A stretch of DNA of 64,000 nucleotides, from positions 1 to 64,000 of the forward strand of contig CAICTM010000432.1 in assembly GCA_903772945.1 (NCBI GenBank). The letters run 5' to 3'. Every line of letters begins with the position of its first letter. Within the stretch, counting starts at the first letter, position 1. Positions 20,786 to 30,941 of the stretch are shown piece after piece. Origin of the DNA: Seminavis robusta. Its lineage: Eukaryota > Bacillariophyta > Bacillariophyceae > Naviculales > Naviculaceae. A program made the translations under genes and the position numbers. Below the pieces are notes generated by a model. The model was not told where the DNA came from and did no database searches. It was given only the letters and a program-made list of their open reading frames with translations.

Positions 20786-22059
20786 CTAATACGAGAAGCT
20801 ACCGGTGGCCAAGATCTCAATACCACTTGGGATGCTGTTTTCATTATCTCCGTCACTGTCGCTGCTGTCTTCATCGGCCCCTTCTTCATTGCCATTGATC
20901 GTAGTGACTTCTTCGTCTTCACCGCTTGTCTTCTGCTTCTTGCATGGGCTCTCTTCCTCCTCGGTGTCCTCCTCCTCGGTGTTGGAGTTAGACAAATCGG
21001 CAGTGGTGGAGCTGTTGGTCTTCTGGGAACTGTCGGTCTTCTGAGAAATGGGCGAACTGTTGGGAAGGTCCTCGTCCGATGCAATCTGCGAGAACACCCA
21101 ATCTACCGGACGCTTCAAGATTTCATCAATCACCACGGAACCAGTAGAAGGGGAAGGAGAACCTGGGCCAGTTTCTTCTGCCACGGCCACTGGTTCATCC
21201 ACTGGTTCATCCACTGGTTCTTCCACTGGTTCTTCCACCGGTTCTTCCAAGGGTTCTTCGGGCTCCAGGCCAACAAGGTCATCTTCGTCATCCGCCGTGT
21301 GGTTGGTTTGGTCAGTGTCGTACACATCACCAGGCCTGAATAGGTTTTCGGGAACGACAAGGGAAAGATTCTCCTCGGATGCGTCTTCATTATCCTCGGC
21401 TGTGTCTCATTGTCCAACAAACGCTCATTTGCCAAAGATTGCCCTCCCATTCACGGGAATCTTCACATCACTGGATCTTCCACCCTTCTATGTACAAGTC
21501 ACGTCTCCCAACCAACGATGGTACCGACGGATGTACGCATCTTCGTTGTAACACCAGATCTCGCAGAGTGAGTGGTCTTGTGAGCTTCCTCGAAGGGGTT
21601 TGGAAGCAGCAGCTTCAACATGAACAGATGTTGCATGATGAACATGTCAATATCGTCATTCTCATACGGCAACATACTGCGAGTACCATCCTCCAACAGA
21701 TATCGAACCCAAAGAATGCCATGCATGTCATTGCCATACACCCATTCTTTCATGGGAGGATACCCACGAATTCTTCGGTCTTTGTTGATTTCGATGAGCT
21801 TCTTGTTGGCTTCAGTCTTCAAGTCCATCCCAGCGGCCACCATATCGGCCAACTTCATCTCGACATAGGCCATGTCTTGCTGGTATTGCTCCAGAGTATG
21901 ACAAACAACTCCATTGTCTCCTTTCTCGACATTCCTTGCAAGTCGCGCAACAGGAACGTACTCTGCCATGAGATCCGTCATTTTACAAGGAACTAAGAGG
22001 TTGACTCTGACTGATTCTTTTCTGGGAAAGCAAAGTTGTGGTCGCTTTTTGCCAAGCAT
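20786..22059 (-). CDS. Unknown two-exon protein with acidic EEPV repeats
   Basis: Proposed exons are 22059-21525 and 21399-20786 (intron 125 nt, GT-AG; a phase-1 join makes GCC), giving about 382 residues from the ATG at 22059. The first exon is globular (LMAEYVPVARLARNVEKG, YPPMKEWVYGNDMHGILWVR, DIDMFIMQHLFMLKLLLP) and matches no family I know. The second exon begins AEDNEDASEENL and runs into a tetrapeptide repeat LEEPVEEPVEEPVDEPVDEP, then Ser/Thr/Glu-rich low-complexity sequence with a possible nuclear signal (CKKQKTSGEDEE). It may be nuclear. A plus-strand open frame over exon 2 (20702-21343) is its antisense shadow. Confidence 0.55.
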
Positions 22060-22333
22060 CAATCATCTCCCCTGCAAGAAAGCTCGAGCTGGAGTTGTCA
22101 GAGGGAGTATCGGCATCCAATAATTGGAGTGTTTCGCAGCAACCAATGCCAATGCAATTGGAACGTAGCTACCCAAATTTGTTTTGCTTTGGGCCAATAA
22201 TTGTAATTCGATATTTTGATACTTCAACTCTCCACTTCTTGTGACCGCAATACAAACAACGTCTATTGCAGCAGTACAGTAGGATGGAGCAGTTGGCTAT
22301 ATGCTTTAGGACTACATAGTAAAACGTCCGGCA

Positions 22334-25300
22334 GCCTATTTGTTGTTCTCTTTCTGTGGCATTGACGCTGCCTTCATCTTGCCGGCAAGCGCTTTCACCA
22401 CCGCAAAAGGAGATTCATTGCTTCGACAACCAAGCAGCATAGCACGATGACCGGCTGGATTGTCATAGAAAGAAAGCAAGTTATCGAGGAGGCACTGTGT
22501 AGTAAGTCCTTTCATTGGATCGACTTCTTTCTTGCCGCAGGAAACAGTCCCAAGTATCTAGCAAGTCGCGATAACTGGCCATATTCAAGAGTTGCAAGGT
22601 AGGCATCGAAAGACTCCCAGCACCTTCGAAAGACAACGTCGTTTCGACGTCTTGCCAAGCCCACTCTGATATAAGAGCTTCGAGTTTCCTCTTGCACTTG
22701 CCTTCGCAGCGTCTCCTCTTGCATTCGCACTGGTCTTGCGCAATATCTCCAACCTCGACAACAACAGACCATGTTTGCTGCGAAGATAGATTGCTCCTGG
22801 ACAGCTATATCCAAGATGTTTGTAGCAATCTTCACAGTCACCAACTATATTGCCTTGCTTCCATTGTAGGTGGCACACCGAATTCGTAGCACGAACCATC
22901 ATGTCTGCGACTTGGTCGTGTGTTACGTCCATCTTCTGCTTGCACAGGATCTCTTCGAACGGTACCTTGTTCCCTTCCAACGATGCCAAAACAAGTCTGA
23001 TCCTTCTTTGATCAATTGGAATTCCGATCTTGCGTCCGACATTAACTAACCAGCTTGAAGGGTTATCGTAGGCATCCTTTCCAAGTGCCACCACGTCTAT
23101 GTTTTCTCTCAAGAACCCACTAGCGGCAACTGCAAAGATAGATGCACTTCGTGGTATCTCGATGGTACATGGATCTGACCGTACGTGTGCATTCTTCTTG
23201 TAAGAGTCGTGGGGCGGTATGGACAAGGAAGGCTGCAAGAGAGGCATTCTTGGAGCAATCGGATGCCACACTCTTTATTCCATGTCGATTGAAGCTCTCG
23301 TTAGGACAGTTCGATGGGTACACGCCAACTTCACCACTGCATGCATAATTCCAGTTCCAACGGGGAAAAGTGCAATACTCCTTTCGAAGGTGATCCGCCG
23401 CGTCTTTCTCACCTCGATTTTCGCTCCAGTCTCGAATGTACAGATCAGTCACAGTTCTCCTCTGGTCAATCGTTTTCGTACTGCCGATGTTGCACACATG
23501 TCGATACGCTGTTCCCTTCGGAGCAGCAAATGTCTTACTCTTCATCTTACCAACGTAGCTCTTTCGTTTGGCAAAAGCCTGCATGACATGAAAGAAACAA
23601 TTAAGTACAGCTTCGCCTTCAATACAATCGTCATCACTGTCAGTACTGCCAGACGTCTTCAATGCGACTGCTTCATTGTCTCCCATTATTTGTGTAAGAG
23701 GCACTTCAGCATCGAATGGAGGAGAAGGTGGGTATTCTTCGATTTCTTCCACTGCGAACTGTCGTTGCTGGGAAAAAGGATGTGTTCCATCTTCGTTCGA
23801 TGGGGCATCGCATAAAGCCACATTTCTCTTGAAGAAGACGTGGGAGTTAACGAATGTATCGGCATCATCACTTGTTCCCCAATCAATAGCAAAGTCGACA
23901 CCAAACATCCTACTGCAAAGTCTCGCATGCAGTACAGTACCAAACAATACGGATGGAATCGTTCACCTCCAGCTCTGAGATACAAAATTGGCCGAAAGGA
24001 CGACGTAACTTCATCTTGGCCACCTCGCAGTTTGACTGATACGCTGCCAACTGTGATCAGGCAACTCTGGTCTCTTATCATGCCACCGGTGCCATCACAG
24101 CATAGCTGCCGTGTGCCCTTCCTTCGAAGAGCCAGGTGCATAAGTTGATACAGCCCAGTTGGTGAAAACACCACAAAGCACCTTCGATTCTTTCCTCGAA
24201 ATTGCTATTCTGTTTGGTTTCTTCATGTTGCAAGACGCTCTTTCTGTACCGGTCAACCACATCACCGCTCCCAAGATTAACGGTCAACAATGCTCCAGGG
24301 CCTGACACTTCAAGTGCTGTTGCTATTTCCTCAGAGACCGATAGTTGCATCGTCGAACGTAGGTGCTTGGCAACTTAAGCTCCCAGTGAGACAGTACTCT
24401 GATTAGAACGTCATTGCTTCGAAGATTCGAGAATCCAAACAGTTTCGTCTTATGTGCGACTCTCTTTGATTGGCTACGTAGTTTCGCAACTGTCTTGAAA
24501 GTGTTCCCTAGCTTCTGTGTGCACAACGTGATGGCGATGATCTAGATACTCGACATCACTCCGAACAGTCTTGGTGATCGATTTCAATACCTCATCAGCT
24601 GTGACTCTAAGAATGGAACGTCCTGCTTCTGTCTGATCCGAGACAAACTGCTGTACGAGTGGTAGCAGTGCTGGAGCAATTCCATATTGGTCTTTTGGAT
24701 TACTGGGTGTCTTCTGCAGGTTGTGATTGTGCTTGCTGTTTGCGAGTCGAATGTAGTTACGAAAACGATGGCTCTCGAGGGATAGCTCTCCCATGTCTCT
24801 AGTTTGTCCTCTCCAGGGGCACCTGGTTCTGCTTGGATCTTCCTTGTCTCCAACTCTGCAACAGAACTTGATTGTCTTGGTCCCATCGTTGTTCTTCACG
24901 GTACCGTCAGGCCTAAGGCATTGTTTGCTGACTCCGTTGACATCGATAAATCCTCCATACTTTTCATACATTTGCGACTTTGCCAATTCCTTGCTTGCAC
25001 ATGGCAAACAAGCTGGTCCTCGACGTAATCACGACATTGGGTGGCTTTTCCAGTTGATACAATGCCATCCTGTGATGGATGAGTGACATGGTGGCTAGGA
25101 GGTTGAAAGCCAGTTCCATACGCCAATGCAGGGGAGGCATTTTGGGTCCAGCCAGTTGGATAGTACTGCACGTACGCATATGGAGGAGGGTAGGGAACGT
25201 ACCGGTTGGGGTTCCTGTGTGGGGCGTACCTGTGCAGGGGGGTGGTGGTGCTGGTGGGGCGAATCTTGACCACTGAAAAGGATGACTATAAGTCTGGGCT

Positions 25301-25416
25301 CCACCACGAATATTGTCACCAGAGCTTTGCAACCCCACTTCGTCGCCATTCTGCGAGGCATTCTGCGAGCGAATATCCAAATACTGGTACGGTGGCGATG
25401 AACGGCGAGACGACAT
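22334..25416 (-). mobile_element. Broken Mutator-like (MULE) DNA transposase
   Basis: The minus strand carries successive fragments of one transposase in shifting frames. The N-terminus (from the ATG at 25416) is Pro/Tyr-rich. At about 25007-24480 is a FAR1/WRKY-GCM1-type zinc-binding region (KFCCRVGDKEDPSRTRCPW ... NSKHNHNL). At about 24174-23500 is the DDE core (LCCDGTGGMIRDQSCLITVG, GVDFAIDWGTSDDADTFVNS, GEAVLNCFFHVMQAF; the C-FHV block is typical of MULEs). At about 22900-22800 is a Cys/His cluster that may be a SWIM finger (DCEDCYKHLGYSC). The C-terminus ends near 22334 (SFYDNPAGHRAMLLG). At least six frame changes are needed between fragments, so it is dead unless some are introns. No TIRs were found by eye. 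Confidence 0.65.
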
Positions 25417-25677
25417 GGCGATACCTAGACAACCACCAAATAACTACAGAGCATTTCTGCGAGTGGATTCACAACTGACTTTATCAAAACTATTTGCTTT
25501 AGCGATACTTCAAGCCCGCAGTGTTTACATCCCTACTCCAAAATTGAGTTGCCATGTCGCAAACACCCTCTTTTGGTACTCTGAATGGCGATTCCCAACA
25601 CCGAATTTTCTTCCAGCATCTCCAAATTGTGAGTTGCAACTGGAGAAGCTCCCGAGTTGACCAGACTGGCAAATCAC

Positions 25678-26107
25678 ATGCGTCCTTCCTTAACCAAATT
25701 GTTCGAAAGACACACCTTGCGGGCTTTCCCGCCGAGGCATTCCAAGTTTTCCGGTGAAGACGGAGGATGGGCACTTCATTTTTCGAGATCTGCCACCAAG
25801 GCAACCATGGCGAGGCAGAAAAACACCGTAAGAGACCAAAAAACGAAGTACTTCCTGTTGTTGTTTGTTGTCTAATACCACAGCAGAGGTGAGAGTGCGA
25901 GAGAGTGCTGAATTGTTTTCCATTGTCTTGTTCCTGGTATCTGATTGTTTCTTCTCCTACATGACAGACATTTGCAATGGTGGGCATCATTTCATCGCGG
26001 GTTCCCAGAAGAGTTGGAGATGGGTCACGAGTGCTTTTGCAACGGTAAGTGGTCCACTCCTCATTCGTGCATGTTGCTAACGATTTTTTCAGCGAGCAAG
26101 ACTAACC
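25678..26107 (+). CDS. Small three-exon gene, possibly mitochondrial
   Basis: Two clean introns are visible. The first is 25828-25967 (GTAAGAG, ending in a pyrimidine-rich tract and GACAG). The second is 26045-26092 (GTAAGTGG, GCTAAC branch-like site, TTTTTTCAG). Reading from the ATG at 25678 gives exons 25678-25827, 25968-26044 and 26093-26107, and a basic 79-residue protein starting MRPSLTKLFERHTLRAFPP. Its amphipathic N-terminus would suit a mitochondrial presequence. A second frame is also open through all three exons and runs on to 26241, ending NPLFVLIISSAGALANVYG, but it has no ATG in exon 1. No family is recognised in either. The introns are well supported; the frame is not. Confidence 0.4.
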
Positions 26108-26241
26108 CACTCTTTGTTCTCATTATTTCGTCTGCCGGCGCGTTGGCCAATGTGTATGGCCAGGAGTACACAACGCCCAACATCCCACTGCTTCCCAGAG
26201 TTGGGGCTTATGAAAAAGAAGCAGCTGTTATGTTGGTCTGA

Positions 26242-26513
26242 CCTTTTTTACTGGTATCAATGAAAACACGGCACTGAATGAGGGATCATGACAATTAGGA
26301 GTTCACCACCCGAATCGAATCGAATCAATCCCTTGCTTGAGCCTCGTGGTTCTGTGGGTATCTTCGAGAGCTTCTTCGAGAGCCACATGTAATTCCCACA
26401 AAATCTGAAATTTTGGTTTCTCAACCTCCCCTTTGCATCAAGCCATCAAGAGCGGCTACAGCAGTCTACAGCTAGCCAGAGCCATCAAATTTTGCATTCT
26501 ATTCTATTCTACC
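26242..26513. other. Upstream region of the first DNAxGH-family gene
   Basis: No gene. It holds short local repeats (GAATCGAATCGAATC near 26315, ATTCTATTCTATTCTACC just before the start at 26514). Confidence 0.4.
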
Positions 26514-27101
26514 ATGACAACGACGATGACCAACCAAAGACTCTCGCTGCCGCCCTCTTTACCGGTGGGTAGCATGGTGTTGATTCAAGACAATGCGCCC
26601 GGTCACTCGTTGAACGAAAACCGTCGGGATCAACTGGCGAGCAGTCGCAGCACGAGTTGTCCCGCCGCCTTGGATACCAAGATTGCCTTGCTCCACCGCC
26701 ATGTCGGCAACAACTCTTCGTCCAAGAAGAATGCTAGTTTTGGACGACGCCGAAGAAGAACCCGCATGACCACACAAGACGAAGAAGAAGACATGTCCGA
26801 CAATAGCAGTAGTATGGACGACAGCTCCGTATGCCGATGGAATGGTTGCAGTCCTACCGAGAAACAGGCCACGGTCAGTCTCCCCAAGCGACCCCGACGA
26901 CGATCCTCCTTGTCGCCCGACGGTGGAGTAGGAAGAATTCGGACTCTTGGCGGTGGTTGCGATGGGCATGACCCCTTTTTATATACCAAGAAACTGAGAG
27001 ACATTGCCGTGGCACGGCAATCCAGCGGAGGTAGCCTCAGCAGTCAAGACGATTCCCATTCTCCTCAACGGCCGACGACATGTACTGGCAAGGCGGCATA
27101 A
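26514..27101 (+). CDS. Small DNAxGH/CRWxGC/PKRP family protein, copy 1 (outlier)
   Basis: 195 residues from the ATG at 26514 (context CTACCATG). It shares three ordered blocks with five genes at 38-46.6 kb. Block 1, residues about 20-32, is a hydrophobic run ending in the core (MVLIQDNAPGHS). A basic cluster follows (FGRRRRRTRM, about 75-85) with an acidic Ser-rich stretch. Block 2, about 104-112, is SSVCRWNGC. Block 3, about 122-131, is LPKRPRRRSSLSP. This copy has a longer tail (about 65 residues: Gly-rich, then Ser/Gln-rich) than the array copies. No signal peptide or membrane helix is seen. Function unknown. Block 1 resembles the second-Asp motif of Tc1/mariner-type DDE transposases, but no other transposase motif is present. 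Confidence 0.62.
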   Translation: MTTTMTNQRLSLPPSLPVGSMVLIQDNAPGHSLNENRRDQLASSRSTSCPAALDTKIALLHRHVGNNSSSKKNASFGRRRRRTRMTTQDEEEDMSDNSSSMDDSSVCRWNGCSPTEKQATVSLPKRPRRRSSLSPDGGVGRIRTLGGGCDGHDPFLYTKKLRDIAVARQSSGGSLSSQDDSHSPQRPTTCTGKAA

Positions 27102-27583
27102 CTAACTAACTAAACAAACAAACAAACAAGTATACTATGGGGGAGATTATGCTTGACACGGCTGCTTTTACAGTACTATCGTAGAGAACCGAGAAGCTAG
27201 CTAGTAGGAAGATGCCGGTGTGGAGATCCGCAGCATCAAGCTAACAGCTTCGAATCGAATCTACTAGCTAGCTAGTCGCTCAAGCTATCTATCAGTCAGA
27301 GGATACTTTGGTTTGTACTGGACGGCTTGCTGCTAGAGCTACAGACCAGCAGCCATGGGGTAGCTACTAGTACGCCGTAAGGTGAAGTCTTGGACATTGC
27401 CGAACCAGTCCCATGACGGACTGGACTCGGTCGAGACACCAGGTCCTGTCCAGACACAGATCCAGGGATCGGAAGGAACTGTGACTGTTACCGGTACGGT
27501 GTGGTAGTGGTAGCCATTCGATACGATGGCCGGGTCAATTTGCAAAGCAGTTGAGTCCAGTTAGCATTCAGGGATAAGGATTG
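27102..27583. other. Intergenic region, no gene
   Basis: Contains AACTAACTAAC and (AAAC)n-like short repeats right after copy 1 and TAGCTAGC runs near 27260. A 68-codon antisense frame has no features. Confidence 0.45.
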
Positions 27584-28338
27584 TCAGCTCTTGTTGTAGT
27601 CAACATTGGGCGGCAATGCAATAACTGTGGTGTGAAGTGGAGCTGCCTCTGACACAAAAATCAATGTCAAAGGCCATGGAGGAAAAGAATTGTGCTTTGG
27701 AAACCTTGGAAAAAAGTCCAAAGACAAGGGTAATAGCCTATGAGGCAATCTCGAAGTGGAGATCACAAGCCCAATTGGTAACGTGCCTGGGGGTACAGTG
27801 AACCTTCATATTCAGCTATCTGATGGATCACGCTGTTCCATTTGAGGAAGATGCTTGCGATAAGAGCAACGAGGGAAGCAGCAGGCTACCACACAAGGCA
27901 ACCCAGTGCAGAATGGAGGAGCATTGCCAGGAAGACAAGATTTCGTTGAGGGAGACATGGACCATGTAGGAAATGGCAAATAAGTGATATGCTTCAAGTA
28001 CTGTCCATGCAATCTTGAAGACAGCCAGCATGGACTCCTCCTCATCATTTTGATTCTTGGATGTTTGATTCAATCTTGCAGACCGTTTCAATTCTGCACC
28101 AAGAAGCTTGTAAAAGATTGGGATGGGTGGACGGGGTCTCAAGAAGAATGTGTCCAACTATAACTTCCCAAAGAGCAAAGATCCTGACTATGAACCAAAC
28201 ACCATCAAGCATAGCCCCATGATAAGAGCTCAAACTGTTGAGGTTGTGATACTTCTCAACAAGAGCAACATTACAGAGCACCACAACAGGGCTTTGGGTA
28301 TGACTTTTGCGATGGTAATCTGACTGCAAACTGTGCAA
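27584..28338 (-). pseudogene. Decayed copy of the adenylating enzyme's C-terminal membrane region
   Basis: Minus-strand fragments align by eye with residues about 800-1120 of the gene at 3963-8237, in the same order. The stretch with EKYH...LWEVIVGHILLET corresponds to GKYH...IWELFAGRFLLET there. LAVFKIAWTVLEAYHLFA corresponds to DAFKILWMFSEAYHYSA. TNWACDLHFEIAS corresponds to TNWACDYHFRIAA. Near 27590, LPPNVDY corresponds to FPPSKVDY. The pieces are in different frames, with stops and missing sequence between them. The adenylation and carrier domains are absent here. A partial, inverted duplicate of a host gene that has lost function is the simplest reading. Confidence 0.7.
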
Positions 28339-28424
28339 ACCTGGTTACACTTTTCATTACTATTTGTGTACTGCATCTGATTTTCAGTCTGAACAAGTAT
28401 TGCTTAGTGTTTTCGGAACAGAAA

Positions 28425-30941
28425 TCAAGTATAAATCACCAAAATGACAAGTCCAGATATCACGGTCAATGTCAGTGAAGAACAAACCAGATAGGCTGGA
28501 GCTGCACTCGATGGAGCACTCGATGGAGCACTCGATGGAGCACTCGATGCTGCGCATTCTGTGTCACAGGTGCAACAGGCAGGACTGATCGGGAAATCAA
28601 TTTCACTTTTGTCCTGAAACAGCCCTTCATCATTGACATAATCTGAAATTGCAGGCGCAAGGATAGGTAGGAGCTCTTCAAGCGGTTCCATAGTGTACTC
28701 AATCGCGCCGGGAATGTCCTTTAGAGACGACAGCCATTCCTCCAGGTCAGTTTGCTGATTCCCGCCTTTCGTATACGTCCGGTAAGAGCTATTCTCGGAG
28801 AACTCGGAGCACTCTATTCCAATCAAAGCGGATACCTCACCCTCTGCTTTGGCGACCAAAAACTTGGAAAAGAGTGCCTTGATTTCGGCCTCAATAGTAC
28901 TCGATTGGTTGCTTACGCATTTGCGAACAAAAACGTAAACGTCTCGTGTTCCGCCAGCATTAAAAGAAGTAATGTAGTGAGTTCCTGTCGTTTTCTCGAT
29001 AAGGTCAGGGGCAGGGGGGGCAATCTGATCCACTTGTGACTGAAGGTTCTGTGTAACCTCCTTCTTACTAGAAGCAATCAGCTTGCAAGTATAAAGTTGG
29101 CTCCTGATGAAAGCTCGGTAGAGATAGCGTTCCTCACCAAAACCCTTTTGGAGTGCATGTTCGTATTTTGCAAAGAGTTTAAGATGGTTGACGTTGAATG
29201 ATCCTGAAAACCCAAAGCGACCAGCAATAATTTGCCTGTATTGTAAGGTGGAAGTATATTTCTTAGTGTCGATGACTTCATCTCCTTCTGATTCATCCTT
29301 GCATTCGACATTGTCTGGGTACTCGTACTTCATCCCCGTAGCTTTAATGGTAAAATTTAGCCCCTTTGTATAATGCAGCTTTACAACCGGCTCTGTGATT
29401 TCCCCTGTTACCGCGTTGAATCCACGGCCCAAGTTTTCATAGACAGCCGACAAACAAGGATGGCCAGATATGGTTTCACCATTACAATATTCCCTTGGAG
29501 TGATTTCAACTGGGCTGTCGGTTGGCAAGGGATCAATATTGGAATTCATTCCGGCTGCGGAGGATTCAGTCGACGCACTTGGGGAAGCATTATTACTTTC
29601 TTCACTTGGATCATCTGGATTGGCAATTAGAGTTGGACGCTCTGTGGGCGCATTGGTTGCCGCAGGGCTATCATCTTGGCCAAGGTCAGCCGCCAGGCTT
29701 GAGACTTGCGCAGTACTGGCGAGATCAGATGAAGACACAGGAGAGTTCGTCTCAGGTGTAGGCGAAGGGGTACCGGTAGGAGGAAGAGTTGGCCGATGGG
29801 TAGGTTCTTTCGTAGGTGCCAATGAAGGTGCAGTAGTACTGATGGGATCAGGTGAAGACACAGGAGAGTTTGTCTCGGGGGTAGGTGGAGGGCTAGGAGG
29901 ACTAGTTGGTCCAGGAGTTGGTTCCTTCGTAGGTGCCATTGAAGGTGGAGGGCTACTAGGAGGACTAGTTGGTCCGGGCGTTGGTTCCTTCGTAGGTGCC
30001 ATTGAAGGTGGAGGGCTAGGAGGACTAGTTGGTCCGGGCGTTGGTTCCTTCGTAGGCGCCATTGAAGGTGGAGGGCTAGGAGGACTAGTTGGTCCGGGCG
30101 TTGGTTCTTTTGTAGGGGACAATGAAGGTTCAGGGGTAGGTGGAGGGGAAGGAGGAAGAGTTGGCCGATTGGTTGGTTCTTTTGTAGGTGCCTTTGTCGG
30201 TACAATGTCAATGACTTCCGGATCAAATTCCGACCTCAACTGGCACGTGTTTGACGCTGGCGCACAAATAAGGTTTCCAACGCAATGGTACTGTTTCTGG
30301 CACCTTTCTCCGCGGTGCGACAAAGGATGGCAGTCCCAGTCGTAGCACATGAGGCCATCCGCACAGTCATGATCTTTGCAACTGTTCCCATCGTTCACTT
30401 GAAAACGAGGGACACAGGTCCCGAATGAGTTGCCTTGGTTCCAATGGTACTCGCAAGTCAATTCGGCGGAACATTCTCGATAGCCGTAATCCGTGCTGAG
30501 TGGACAAGGATCTTCGTGGTCCACTGTGGATGTAATATACTCTCTGCAGGTATCATCACCATCAGAGTCACAAAAGCCCTGGTAGCCACATACGTTTCGT
30601 GTATCATAATCCACGTTTGCGGCACATTGCTCCCCAATAGCAGGAGCTACGCGACACTCTCCTCCTGCACCCGAGCACCACAAGCCTTGGCGGCACTCGT
30701 TGTACCGGTTGCCAACACCACATCTTTGACCTTCTGTCAATGCAGGGGCACATTGGAAATAGCCATTGATTTCCAAACACGCCATCTCATTACCATCGGT
30801 GTCGACATCGCAAGCTCCGTGCAAGCTGCGCGTTTTCAAGCAGTTATGCCCGAGTTGGCGCTTCTCGGCGATAACTCCGGTATGCGTAGTAGTAGTGGCG
30901 CCAACTACCATCAGCATGACATGGTGCGGTGAGAACCTCAT
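28425..30941 (-). CDS. Secreted, probably GPI-anchored MACPF-domain protein
   Basis: 838 residues, intronless, start at the ATG at 30941. In order: a signal peptide (about 1-24); a Cys-rich region (about 30-235, more than 20 Cys in C-x(n)-C spacing reminiscent of Dickkopf/EGF-like folds); a Pro/Thr-rich stalk (about 246-460) built from repeats such as SMAPTKEPTPGPTSPPSPPP; and a MACPF-like domain (about 480-780) with the signature ending TTGTHYITSFNAGG near residue 650. A Cys cluster and Ser-Ala-Pro repeats follow (SSAPSSAPSSAP). The last ~20 residues are hydrophobic with no charged tail, typical of a GPI-attachment signal. MACPF proteins insert into or bind membranes; the target here is unknown. 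It is divergent from the UBL-BAG gene, 427 bp apart. Confidence 0.75.
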   Translation of the reverse strand: MRFSPHHVMLMVVGATTTTHTGVIAEKRQLGHNCLKTRSLHGACDVDTDGNEMACLEINGYFQCAPALTEGQRCGVGNRYNECRQGLWCSGAGGECRVAPAIGEQCAANVDYDTRNVCGYQGFCDSDGDDTCREYITSTVDHEDPCPLSTDYGYRECSAELTCEYHWNQGNSFGTCVPRFQVNDGNSCKDHDCADGLMCYDWDCHPLSHRGERCQKQYHCVGNLICAPASNTCQLRSEFDPEVIDIVPTKAPTKEPTNRPTLPPSPPPTPEPSLSPTKEPTPGPTSPPSPPPSMAPTKEPTPGPTSPPSPPPSMAPTKEPTPGPTSPPSSPPPSMAPTKEPTPGPTSPPSPPPTPETNSPVSSPDPISTTAPSLAPTKEPTHRPTLPPTGTPSPTPETNSPVSSSDLASTAQVSSLAADLGQDDSPAATNAPTERPTLIANPDDPSEESNNASPSASTESSAAGMNSNIDPLPTDSPVEITPREYCNGETISGHPCLSAVYENLGRGFNAVTGEITEPVVKLHYTKGLNFTIKATGMKYEYPDNVECKDESEGDEVIDTKKYTSTLQYRQIIAGRFGFSGSFNVNHLKLFAKYEHALQKGFGEERYLYRAFIRSQLYTCKLIASSKKEVTQNLQSQVDQIAPPAPDLIEKTTGTHYITSFNAGGTRDVYVFVRKCVSNQSSTIEAEIKALFSKFLVAKAEGEVSALIGIECSEFSENSSYRTYTKGGNQQTDLEEWLSSLKDIPGAIEYTMEPLEELLPILAPAISDYVNDEGLFQDKSEIDFPISPACCTCDTECAASSAPSSAPSSAPSSAAPAYLVCSSLTLTVISGLVILVIYT
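29875..30120. repeat. Tandem repeats encoding the Pro-Thr stalk
   Basis: Units of about 60 bp (GGTTCCTTCGTAGGTGCC and its surroundings) are repeated at least four times with few differences inside the MACPF gene, so stalk length probably varies between alleles. Confidence 0.7.

Noticed and set aside
20702-21343. Plus-strand 213-codon frame with hydrophobic repeats (HWFIHWFIHWFFHW)
   Set aside because: It is the antisense of the EEPV/DEPV repeat exon, and its repeats are explained by that exon.
22334-22480. YDNPAGH near the end of the MULE as a further family member
   Set aside because: It lies in the C-terminal part of the transposase frame, without CRW or PKRP blocks; treated as coincidence.
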